A stretch of DNA of 64,000 bases, from contig NZ_CP059400.1 of assembly GCF_014109805.1 (NCBI RefSeq), positions 3,743,001-3,807,000 on the forward strand, written 5' to 3'. This document shows, piece by piece, positions 16,468 through 24,444 of the stretch. A program made the translations under genes and the position numbers. Within the stretch, counting starts at the first letter, position 1, and each line of letters begins with the position of its first letter. Below the pieces are notes generated by a model, which was not told where the DNA came from, made no database searches, and saw only the letters and a program-made list of their open reading frames with translations. The DNA comes from Legionella sp. PC1000 (GTDB taxonomy: Bacteria > Pseudomonadota > Gammaproteobacteria > Legionellales > Legionellaceae).

Positions 16468-18054
16468 TCAACTATATGAATTAAAATCATTGGCAATGTC
16501 CTCACCCTCATCATCCTCACCTATTGGATTGCCTGGGTCAGCCTTATTAACAACAACATCTGCAATTTTATCAAGTATTTGACTGGACTGTGTTTGATGT
16601 ACAAATAGAAATGGATTATTAAATCCCCAATTTATCAAACCTTTAATTCCTACCCCAATTCCTACCGTTAAGACACCAAGAGCGAGGTTTACTAGAAACT
16701 CTGACCAACCTCGATGCGCATCAAGCACACGATGGGCATCACGAATCAAAACTAGAGATTCCCTTTTAAATACTGCGTAGCTCGCTTCGTCTGGAGCTGC
16801 AAAATATAAATCTGCTTTGTTCTTAAGCTCTCGATGAAGTGATTGAGCACAATCCCAAGCATTATGAAGTGCAAGATAGTCTTCATCACTTTCATCACCA
16901 TTTGCTTCAGCCAAGGCCTTATCTTTGCGCTCTTTCAAATCAGTGATTTTATTCTGGAGTAATGCAAGGTTTTTGTAGAATTTTCTCTCTCCCTTAATTC
17001 CATAGGGAGTAGGTAACTGGTTTGGCTTAATGAGGATCGGGGGTTCGGCCAGTCTTTTGGCTATCTCTTCTTTACCGGCGCTTAAAACCGGCTTTAAGAA
17101 TTCACTCCCAGCACTGAGCCAGTCTACGATTCGTGGATCAAACTCATGTGCGTCATATTGGTAGTGTTCAATGAATTCCCTAGCATATTTATTGCGTTCT
17201 AACGCAGGTCTTAACAACCTTATTGCCACATCTTGAGGCATATCTTGAATATTTTTTAGATACTTTTCAATGAGAGTAACCGCGTTATATAAGGTGCAAA
17301 GCTCATTATCAACCTTTTCCCCTCTAAGCCTGCGTGCGGCTAATTGGACATGTTCTCTTAAAAATCCAAATCCAGCACGATTTACTTGAGGGTCATTGCC
17401 TAAGAATGTTACGTAATGATGCAATTGCGTACTTTTATGCCCTTCATACTCAATTCGTTCTAATGGGTTAACCGTCCTTTCCCAATGTCCGCCATGTCCA
17501 GCACCTAAATGGCTTCCAGTATGGCAAATCGTTATAAGTTTTGGTTTTGGCAGTGGGGTATCTGGATCAATTGTCATTTCAAATCCATGCCCTGCCTGTG
17601 GAATATATTTTAGGCTAAATCCCAATGGCTTACATACGAGAATTGCTACATCATGCTGATCTAAGCTTGAAAAGCGGGCAGTTCCCGGATCAATTTCTGT
17701 ATATTCACTAATAACATCTTCTTTAACTCTATGTACTCCGGGAGCAAGTTCTGTATATATTTCCGGCTTATTTAGTTGAACTGCCATAAAGCGACGAAGG
17801 ACCGGCCCCATCAGGATTTGAATATCATAAGGATTATACTGCTTTAGAATACCGGCAAAGTGTTTCCAGGAAAAAGTGTGCGGATCAAATCCATAAAATT
17901 CGGCAAAATTATTTTTTAGTACTGCATAGGCATCGTTATGGTGATTATCGTAATGCTCATCCTTTGCAAAATAATATATTTCCTGCACTAACTCAGGAGT
18001 TATCGCATGAAGTGGGCAGTTATTAAGCGCTGCTGATATTTTTGGAAAGGGCAT
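16468..18054 (-). CDS. OTU/LOT-type deubiquitinase candidate, effector-like
   Basis: A 528-residue protein. Near the N-terminus, ALNNCPLHAITPEL places a cysteine (Cys13) at the start of a helix. About 175 residues later, after a helical stretch, GAGHGGHWERTV places His190 followed by an aromatic residue. A cysteine at the very N-terminus, a long helical insert and a late His-Trp is the layout of Legionella OTU-like (Lot) deubiquitinases. The rest is helical, with a coiled-coil-like stretch at about 360-420, one hydrophobic segment near 450-480 (NLALGVLTVGIGVGIKGLI) that may anchor it to a membrane, and an acidic tail (GEDDEGED). Ubiquitin-directed activity is an inference from motif geometry. 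Confidence 0.5.
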   Translation of the reverse strand: MPFPKISAALNNCPLHAITPELVQEIYYFAKDEHYDNHHNDAYAVLKNNFAEFYGFDPHTFSWKHFAGILKQYNPYDIQILMGPVLRRFMAVQLNKPEIYTELAPGVHRVKEDVISEYTEIDPGTARFSSLDQHDVAILVCKPLGFSLKYIPQAGHGFEMTIDPDTPLPKPKLITICHTGSHLGAGHGGHWERTVNPLERIEYEGHKSTQLHHYVTFLGNDPQVNRAGFGFLREHVQLAARRLRGEKVDNELCTLYNAVTLIEKYLKNIQDMPQDVAIRLLRPALERNKYAREFIEHYQYDAHEFDPRIVDWLSAGSEFLKPVLSAGKEEIAKRLAEPPILIKPNQLPTPYGIKGERKFYKNLALLQNKITDLKERKDKALAEANGDESDEDYLALHNAWDCAQSLHRELKNKADLYFAAPDEASYAVFKRESLVLIRDAHRVLDAHRGWSEFLVNLALGVLTVGIGVGIKGLINWGFNNPFLFVHQTQSSQILDKIADVVVNKADPGNPIGEDDEGEDIANDFNSYS

Positions 18055-18439
18055 TAGGTAATTCCACTTTATTACATAAGTAAAATTATAGTTCTAATTG
18101 ATTAAGGAAATATTAACTTTTCGTGCAGTGCATGATCTAATTGAGATGCCATTAACCAATAAAACTCCTGTTACTCATGTGTATCCTTGATAAATATCAC
18201 TTATCTTACAAAATAACAAACACCTGGCGTATGAAGTCGGGCCTCTAATTATAAAAATATCTCCAAAATTCAAAAACCTGCCTCTTTTGCTTTACAGCAA
18301 AAGGCTACGCTTGAATCGAACCCGTCATATTAGTATCATTATTTGTAATTCGTTCCACAGGTTACATGAAGATTTGCCTTGTTCGTTTTTTAATTTTTAA
18401 AAATCTGAGTCGTTGTATTTTTCCAGAAAGGGATTTTTA
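18055..18439. other. Intergenic region with divergent promoters, no gene seen
   Basis: This 385-base gap separates the OTU-like gene and the longin-like gene, which are transcribed apart. It is AT-rich with stops in all frames. A small hairpin, TTTGCTTTACAGCAAA, lies near 18287-18302. AGAAAGGG immediately upstream of 18440 is the ribosome binding site of the next gene. Promoters must lie here, but I could not fix -35/-10 boxes with confidence. Confidence 0.5.
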
Positions 18440-18871
18440 ATGAAAATATTTGGTGTTTATATCGTATCGAATAACAATGAAATTATTTTATCTGTTAATA
18501 ATGAAACAGACTCTATCTCCAACTTCTTTCCTATAAAAAAAGATGACCCTTTTATTACATCTACTACATTAAAATACGCAACTAAAAATTCGAAACACTT
18601 TCCATATAAACACGAAAAAAAATTTTACTATGGAATAAACGATGGGACAGGGAACGCGTACTTTCTTGTTTCAGATGTAAAAGATGATAAATTAGTTAGG
18701 ACTTTATTAGCGCAAATAAAGGAAATTGATTTAACCATGGAATCACAGCAAAACAAGTCAATTGCCATTAAAAATAAAATCTCAATGTATGCAAATGAAT
18801 CAACTACGTCTTTGCCCGCCCATATTATTTTTCGTGAGCTAAAAAATAGGTATAATAATCTTTGGTCTTAA
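18440..18871 (+). CDS. Longin-domain-like (Ykt6-like) small protein
   Basis: A 143-residue protein starting at ATG 18440 after AGAAAGGG; an in-frame ATG at 18413 lacks a ribosome binding site. Residues 1-100 follow the order of a longin domain as in the R-SNARE Ykt6. The first strand is MKIFGVYIVSNNN, then comes a helix-entry segment ISNFFPIKKDDPFITSTTLK, a hairpin KFYYGINDGTGNAYFLVSDV, and a helix DKLVRTLLAQIKEID. Ykt6 has the equivalents LSQFGFFERSSVGQFMTF, a strand pair ending GVLITDKEYP, and YTLLNKILDEY. The remaining 40 residues are helical but too short for a full SNARE motif, and no CAAX lipidation box is present. A mimic of a host trafficking domain is plausible. The match is by eye only. 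Confidence 0.45.
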   Translation: MKIFGVYIVSNNNEIILSVNNETDSISNFFPIKKDDPFITSTTLKYATKNSKHFPYKHEKKFYYGINDGTGNAYFLVSDVKDDKLVRTLLAQIKEIDLTMESQQNKSIAIKNKISMYANESTTSLPAHIIFRELKNRYNNLWS

Positions 18872-18992
18872 CTGTGTTCTCCTTTATCATTGAATAGACA
18901 GATTTATCAAAAGCAGCGAAATAATAACCTATGAGCAGGTAGGTCAATCTTTGCCCGGTAATTAGATTGAAATCCTAGTTGCAACCATTTCC

Positions 18993-19184
18993 CTATTCTA
19001 TTGATGCGCTCTGAAAAGTTCTTACCACTTCGTGGGTATTATTATTGATAATAGAACCATTATAATGCGTGATTTGATCATGCGCCTCTGTCATCATCCA
19101 GAGATATAGCTCCTCTAAATCATCACTATTCCTTTCATCTATAGTTTTCTCTTCTATGTATAATTTTGCAGTATAAATAAACAT
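18993..19184 (-). CDS. Small hypothetical protein
   Basis: A 63-residue acidic protein that starts MFIYTAKLYIEEKTIDERNS. It has a plausible strand followed by a helix containing DDLEELYLWMMTEAHDQI. CCGGAAC lies just before the ATG and could serve as a ribosome binding site. No family is recognised. It sits alone between the longin-like gene and the ABC transporter. Composition is protein-like, but at this length it could still be spurious. Confidence 0.4.
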   Translation of the reverse strand: MFIYTAKLYIEEKTIDERNSDDLEELYLWMMTEAHDQITHYNGSIINNNTHEVVRTFQSASIE

Positions 19185-19402
19185 AATTTGTTCCGGTTAG
19201 ATATTAATATTAAGTGATATCAAGGAAGAACAATTGTTTATTTTTTTAGATTTATTCAAAATTGATTTCGCGTCCCTTTCTTATAGTATGGCATAAATAC
19301 TGATTTTAGAATGAATCAGACCTTATTTAATTCCCATAATCCACTCCTCTTCTATCTACTCACTTCCACAACAAGGTTATGTTTGCTCCTGTTTCACGTA
19401 AT

Positions 19403-21208
19403 TTATTCTCTCTCTTGGTCAGCTAGAATCATTTCATCAGTAAATTCGGGTAAAAAACCTCCCACCTGGGCATCCCAAAGTGTTTTGTACAACCCATCAC
19501 GCTTCAACAATTGGGCATGTGTACCGTCTTCAACAATATGGCCTTTATCGAATACTAAAATTCGGTCCATATGCAATAGGGTAGATAAGCGATGCGCAAC
19601 TACCAGGGTTGTTTTCCCCTGCATTAAATCCCAGAGACTTTCTTGAATGTTCGCCTCGGTAATGGAATCCAGCTGAGACGTGGCCTCATCAAGCATTAAA
19701 ATCGGAGCGTTTTTCAATACAGCTCGGGCAATCGCAATCCGCTGGCGTTGACCGCCTGAAAGCTTTACACCACGTTCACCGACTAACGTTTCATAACCTT
19801 CAGGTAAAAGGCTTATGAATTCGTGAGCATGGGCCTTCTTGGAGGCTAAAATGACCTCCTCGTCTGTTGCCTCTGTCCTGCCATAACGAATATTGTCCAT
19901 AAGGCTTCGATGAAAAAGGGTTGGGTCTTGGGGAATCATGGCAATAGTTTGCCTGAGACTTTCTTGAGTCACTTCGGATAAGTTTTGCCCATCAATCAAA
20001 ATCTGCCCATCCACAACCTCATAAAGCCGTAAAATCAGATTCACAAAAGTGGATTTGCCGCTGCCTGAATAACCTACTAAACCAACTTTTTGGCCTGCCT
20101 CAATCGTCACAGACTTATTTTGGAAAAGAGAATAGCCGCCATGGTAATGAAATTTTACTTTGGAAAATTCAATTCTCCCTTGAGTGACTATTAATGGGGA
20201 TGCATTGTTTTTATTTTTGATTCCATGGGGTATAACCAATGCATTTAAGCTTTGTCTTGCCTTGCCCAAGGCTTGGTTAAATTGATCTACTTGATACATG
20301 GTGTACCACATCATATGGCCCAACTCCATAGAGAGTCCAAGAATCAAGGCAAAATCCCCAATACTCACAAGACCCTTGCCATATAAATGGATTAAAGTAA
20401 TCGATGCCAACCCCATCATTACCGCAATCATTAAACCTTGTGCACAGCATAACAAAACAATAAAAATCTCTTTGCTTTGAAATGCTTGCTGCACCAAGCG
20501 AAAGAAATAGTTCATGCGTTCCACTTCGTAGATTTTTCGTGAAAAAATACGAATATTGGATTGATTCGCCAGACTATCTACCAATTGACCAGAAAGCTGG
20601 GATTCTGAACTTGCATGATCATCAGACAATTGGACTAATCGTGCCGACATCCAAATACTAAAGGAGGCAAAGACGATGAACCAGAGGAATAAAATATAAA
20701 AGAACAAGGGATTAACAAAATAAGCGGTAATAAATGAAACCACCAAGAGTGACGCGCCGCGAAGAAAATCTACAGACACTCGATGCAAAATAATCTCAAG
20801 ATTATCAGCAAGAGTTTTAATTTGATCGGCAATACGCCCCGAGAGATGATCCTGAAAAAATTGATGGCTGCCTCCCAATGCATACTCAAACGTTTGGCTA
20901 ATGATTTGATTCTTGATGACCGCTTCGTATTTATAGTTCAAATACCCGAGGGTTCGCCACGTTACATTATCAAAAACAATAAAATTCAACACCAGTAATC
21001 CAGCTATCCAATACAAAGAGTTCATATCCATACCCATACTGGTCTTTGCAGCCAAAGTATTAATGAAGGACTTAATCAATAAGCTATTCAACGGTCCCCA
21101 AAAGCCAGCCAACAGGGCAAGAAGGATAAATAAAATAACTATGGCTTTATACGGTTTTAAAAAATGCCACATAAAAGAGCCCATGTGAGCGGGCAAACGA
21201 TGAGTCAT
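19403..21208 (-). CDS. ABC transporter, fused permease and ATPase (exporter type)
   Basis: A 601-residue half-transporter. The first 330 residues contain about six membrane helices. The C-terminal ATPase has Walker A GYSGSGKST (about 382-390), a Q-loop MIPQDP, the signature LSGGQRQRIAIARA (about 486-499), Walker B PILMLDEATSQ, and the H-loop VAHRLST. All ATPase residues are intact, so it should work as a homodimer in the inner membrane. It resembles MsbA/multidrug-type exporters, but the substrate cannot be told. Its start overlaps the end of a wrecked ABC ATPase gene by 4 bases (ATGA), so it may now be translated from that transcript. Confidence 0.88.
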   Translation of the reverse strand: MTHRLPAHMGSFMWHFLKPYKAIVILFILLALLAGFWGPLNSLLIKSFINTLAAKTSMGMDMNSLYWIAGLLVLNFIVFDNVTWRTLGYLNYKYEAVIKNQIISQTFEYALGGSHQFFQDHLSGRIADQIKTLADNLEIILHRVSVDFLRGASLLVVSFITAYFVNPLFFYILFLWFIVFASFSIWMSARLVQLSDDHASSESQLSGQLVDSLANQSNIRIFSRKIYEVERMNYFFRLVQQAFQSKEIFIVLLCCAQGLMIAVMMGLASITLIHLYGKGLVSIGDFALILGLSMELGHMMWYTMYQVDQFNQALGKARQSLNALVIPHGIKNKNNASPLIVTQGRIEFSKVKFHYHGGYSLFQNKSVTIEAGQKVGLVGYSGSGKSTFVNLILRLYEVVDGQILIDGQNLSEVTQESLRQTIAMIPQDPTLFHRSLMDNIRYGRTEATDEEVILASKKAHAHEFISLLPEGYETLVGERGVKLSGGQRQRIAIARAVLKNAPILMLDEATSQLDSITEANIQESLWDLMQGKTTLVVAHRLSTLLHMDRILVFDKGHIVEDGTHAQLLKRDGLYKTLWDAQVGGFLPEFTDEMILADQERE

Positions 21209-21438
21209 GATGGGATTACCTCTACATGTGCCTCATTGAAACGAGGTAAGTTTCCTCGAAGAAGCAGATTCTTGGTTTCAATGTGGATGGAACAATTATG
21301 ATCGAAGCCTGACTTACCTGAGCCATAAGGACCAATCAGCGTAATGCAATCACCAACTTCACTACTAAGGAATTCAAAACAGGTTTTATGCGGGGAGATA
21401 AGGCTTAGGTCTTTAAATTGAATCGGTTTATGGTTCAT
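21205..21438 (-). pseudogene. Internally deleted ABC ATPase gene
   Basis: The 77-codon reading frame starts like an ABC ATPase, with IQFKDLSLISPHKTCFE, then CITLIGPYGSGKSGF containing Walker A. It then jumps directly to a segment with no signature motif, Walker B or H-loop (HIETKNLLLRGNLPRFNEAH). A complete ABC or ABC-F protein needs over 200 residues, so most of the ATPase has been lost by an in-frame deletion. It cannot hydrolyse ATP. It may persist because its end overlaps the start of the intact exporter gene (ATGA) and could couple its translation. Confidence 0.6.
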
Positions 21439-21818
21439 GATTTGCTCTTAAGTATGTCGTTTAGGACAGTAAAAAAATTGGAAGTCAAACTGACTTGCTC
21501 TCTTTGCCCTATAAATGGGCGTACTTAAGATGTAATTTTCATGGCGCGTTTAAACCTACTTTTAAATACTTTCTTTTATCACAGTGAATTTTAAATTAAA
21601 ATGATTGAATATGTCAATCATTTTAATCAAAAATCCTGCTCTTTGTCTATTATTGAACCATGCAATCAGTTCTATAATTGCTTAATTCACGCAAGCAATC
21701 TCATATCTTTTGTTTGATTTATAACAATACATCAGATAAATTTGCCTAATGTTCCAATGAAAATCTTTTTCCATTCGCTTACACAAAAATAAGGCAACTC
21801 GAAGATCTTAGGATTAAT
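21439..21818. other. Intergenic region, divergent promoters
   Basis: This 380-base gap lies between the divergent ABC and two-component genes. It is AT-rich without a reading frame worth noting. A short imperfect repeat ATGATTGAATATGTCAATCATTT near 21601-21623 can pair with itself and may be a regulator site. No clear terminator was seen. Confidence 0.4.
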
Positions 21819-22244
21819 ATGGATAGCAGGGTTATAAATGTTGCTCAAGCGCTAAAAAAAGTGGATGTACTCATCATTGAAGACGATCTGGCCGTTAAAG
21901 ACGCCATGGCTTGGTTTATTAAATCACAAGGTTATAGTGTTTTTAATGCTGAAAATGGACGGCATGCTTTAACCGTTTTAAAAAATCATTTATGCCCCTC
22001 AATAATACTTCTGGATCTAATGATGCCTGATATGGATGGACTTGAGTTTCGTGAAATTCAAGCCTTCTCTCCTTATTTAGCCTCCATCCCTACAATTGTT
22101 ATGTCGGCAAGCTCGAAAATAGATGGAATAAACAAAAGAGATAACGAGTATTTGCTAAAAAAACCCTTAGACACTCGCTCTTTAATGACTATTTTAGAAT
22201 ATTGCATTAATAGTAAAGCACTATTTAAAAAGGAGCCTTTTTAG
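21819..22244 (+). CDS. Single-domain response regulator
   Basis: A 141-residue CheY-like receiver domain with no output domain. The acidic pocket is in VLIIEDD (about 17-23), the phospho-accepting aspartate in IILLDLMMPDMDG (about residue 66), the switch serine/threonine in IVMSAS, and the conserved lysine in LLKKPLD. It lies 2 bases before a histidine kinase gene, whose AAGGAG ribosome binding site is inside its own 3' end, so the two are co-translated. As a stand-alone receiver it probably acts by protein contact or as a phosphate relay rather than by binding DNA. Confidence 0.88.
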   Translation: MDSRVINVAQALKKVDVLIIEDDLAVKDAMAWFIKSQGYSVFNAENGRHALTVLKNHLCPSIILLDLMMPDMDGLEFREIQAFSPYLASIPTIVMSASSKIDGINKRDNEYLLKKPLDTRSLMTILEYCINSKALFKKEPF

Positions 22245-22246
22245 AA

Positions 22247-23662
22247 ATGAAAACCTTAATTGAACCCACTCATTTTAACTGCCCACCTATTGTTCTCGAT
22301 GAGGCGCAGGCATTTACGAGTTCAGGGATTTCTGTGGTTAAAAAGATTAATTGGGGAACGCATTTCTGTAAATTCTTTAATACCTACCAAGACTTAATGG
22401 ACATTTTAATCCCTTATTTCCAGACAGGCCTTGATCATAATGAGTTATGCATTTGGATAAATCACGAAGACAAAAATCCTGTTTACACGTTGTTATTACA
22501 ACATATCCCTGAGCTAGAGGCAAAAATCGAAAAAGGTCAAATGCTCTTCTTCGAAAGGGAAGTATGTTTTAAGAATGCATGTGCAAAAACAGCGGCACCG
22601 CTGCTCGCTGATCTTCTGGAGTTAGAAAAGAAGGCCTTAAATCAGGGATATAATGGGCTGCGCATCGCCGGAGGACCAACTAATTTCTCAACACATCAAG
22701 CCAAGAATGATTTTTTAAATTTTGAAAATGAAGTATGTTCCACTTTCTACAATCATAAAATTATTGCTTTGTGCTGTTACCGTACTTGTGAATGTGATTC
22801 ACAAGTAATTTTTAATGTAATAAAAAGCCATCAATTCGCTTTAATACTCCAAGATGGACAATGGGAAATGGTGGAAAATGCTTCGGTGAAACTGTTAAAA
22901 GATGAATTACATAGGCAAAACATAGAATTAGAAGCTCGAGTTAAAGAGAGAACAAAAGAGTTGGAGCACGCATTAAAAAGTCGAGATGATTTTTTTTCCG
23001 TTGCATCTCATGAACTTAAAACTCCAATTACCGCTTTAGCACTTTATCTTGATGGACTTTTATTAAAAGATAAAAATTATCTTCTGGAACATTTCGATGA
23101 GTTCATTCATCTCATTAAAAAAATTAAAGAGCAAAGCATTTGTCTTGAAACATTAATTGATAAACTCCTAGATGTAACTTCCGTTTTAAATGAACAAAAC
23201 ATCCCCATAGAACGTAGTTATTTTAATTTGTCTGAGTTAGTTGCCTCCATTACAGAACGGTATAAAGAGAATTGTCGTCTTGCAGGTTGTGACATTAAAA
23301 CGAACATTCAACCCTCAATTTTTGGCTATTGGGATCCCATGCGGATTGAGCAAGTTCTTGCGAACTTGATTACGAATGCGATTAAATATGCTCCAAGATA
23401 TCCCATTATAATAGTCCTGAAACAAGAGCGGGAAGAAATAACCCTGGAGGTAAAAGACTACGGAAATGGAATTGCGAAAGCCGAGCAAGAAAAAATTTTT
23501 GATCCCTATGTGCAATTATCTTCAAAAAAAATCCCAGGAGGATTGGGTCTGGGTTTATGGATTGTCAAACAGATTGTTGATGCCCATCAGGGAACTATCT
23601 TTCTTGAAAGCGATACAGGCAAAGGTTGTCATTTTCATATTCGCTTACCTATATGCCCATAA
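22247..23662 (+). CDS. MEDS-domain sensor histidine kinase
   Basis: A 471-residue cytosolic kinase with no membrane segment. Residues about 30-200 look like a MEDS sensor domain (GTHFCKFFNTYQDLMDILIP, then GLDHNELCIWI). This family is related to RecA/KaiC-type folds and is often found with one-carbon metabolism or redox sensors. A coiled coil (ELEARVKERTKELEHALKSR) leads to the HisKA box SVASHELKTPITAL (phospho-histidine near 252). The ATPase follows, with NLITNAIKYAP (N box), DYGNGI (G1) and GLGLGLWIVKQIV (G2). All catalytic boxes are intact. It most likely phosphorylates the regulator encoded just upstream. Several cysteines in the sensor domain could sense metal or redox state. Confidence 0.88.
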   Translation: MKTLIEPTHFNCPPIVLDEAQAFTSSGISVVKKINWGTHFCKFFNTYQDLMDILIPYFQTGLDHNELCIWINHEDKNPVYTLLLQHIPELEAKIEKGQMLFFEREVCFKNACAKTAAPLLADLLELEKKALNQGYNGLRIAGGPTNFSTHQAKNDFLNFENEVCSTFYNHKIIALCCYRTCECDSQVIFNVIKSHQFALILQDGQWEMVENASVKLLKDELHRQNIELEARVKERTKELEHALKSRDDFFSVASHELKTPITALALYLDGLLLKDKNYLLEHFDEFIHLIKKIKEQSICLETLIDKLLDVTSVLNEQNIPIERSYFNLSELVASITERYKENCRLAGCDIKTNIQPSIFGYWDPMRIEQVLANLITNAIKYAPRYPIIIVLKQEREEITLEVKDYGNGIAKAEQEKIFDPYVQLSSKKIPGGLGLGLWIVKQIVDAHQGTIFLESDTGKGCHFHIRLPICP

Positions 23663-23721
23663 GATTTAAGAGTGACATGTTAAACATTTTTAATGCGAGA
23701 TTTGCTTCGTACGTATAGCAC

Positions 23722-23803
23722 AGGGCCTTGAATTTTATTTCTATTATGATTTTTTGACCCGGGGTTATTACTTATTGCGCATTCAAAATTAAAATCCCTG
23801 GGT
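23722..23803. repeat. Degenerate REP-like inverted repeat
   Basis: The left arm GGGCCTTGAATTTTA and right arm ATTCAAAATTAAAATCCC face each other, with a central TTTTTGACCCGGGGTTATT. It is a decayed relative of the inverted repeat at 7814-7888 and sits between the convergent histidine kinase and chaB genes. Confidence 0.5.
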
Positions 23804-23837
23804 TATGGGTTATTTTCATAACATTTCCGCAGCACTG

Positions 23838-24065
23838 TTATTTTTTTACCCACTCTCCTTCCGAGTTCTTTTCATATTCTTTTTTCACTGCATTCCAGGC
23901 AACTGCATGGGCTGTCTCTTCCCTGCTGCGACCTCCTTGCCTTTCATCCGGATCATCATACTGCTTCCATGCACTATTAAATGCTTCTTTATAAATTTCC
24001 TGTGCGTGATTAGGTAAGTTATCCTTAACACTATCAGGTAGTTCATTGACTTTTTTATATGGCAT
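23838..24065 (-). CDS. chaB: ChaB family protein
   Basis: A 75-residue protein starting at ATG 24065, eight bases after AGAAAGGAGA. The sequence holds the whole ChaB pattern: LPDSVKDNLPNHAQEIYKEAFNSA (first two helices), then the helix AHAVAWNAVKKEY. ChaB was named for calcium/proton antiport regulation in E. coli, but its true function is unclear. Stress-related expression is common in the family. An in-frame upstream ATG exists but would extend the protein without family similarity. It is monocistronic and convergent with the histidine kinase gene. Confidence 0.88.
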   Translation of the reverse strand: MPYKKVNELPDSVKDNLPNHAQEIYKEAFNSAWKQYDDPDERQGGRSREETAHAVAWNAVKKEYEKNSEGEWVKK

Positions 24066-24444
24066 TATAGTCTCCTTTCTCTCAGCAAAAATGTATGTGA
24101 CTAACCTATAGTTCACTTTTGTTGAAATAGCAAAATCAATCAACTCAAGTCCATTAGCTGCAAAAACACATATAAATTGCGTGGCTTTAAAAATTCTAGA
24201 ACGTATCCTCCTTCATCATAGAGGCTAAACCTGTCTGCAAGTATTGTCCTTGGAATGTGTCGGTATCTTAGCTGAAGACCTGCCTTGGCTAAAGGGAGAA
24301 CTCACATCACCAAGGGTTATTTTAAAATCAGCTCCTATTAAGTTTTACGTAATAGTTACGTTATATACTTATAAATAGGTCGGGGGAGAAACCTAACTAT
24401 TTTGTTGTTGGGATCAACACTAACTGGAATGGGAGCGACGGGTT
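24066..24444. other. Intergenic region, no gene seen
   Basis: This gap lies between divergent chaB and the protease-ankyrin gene. GGGAGCGACGGGTT at 24430-24443 supplies the ribosome binding site of the latter. No reading frame, repeat or clear hairpin stands out in the rest. Confidence 0.4.
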
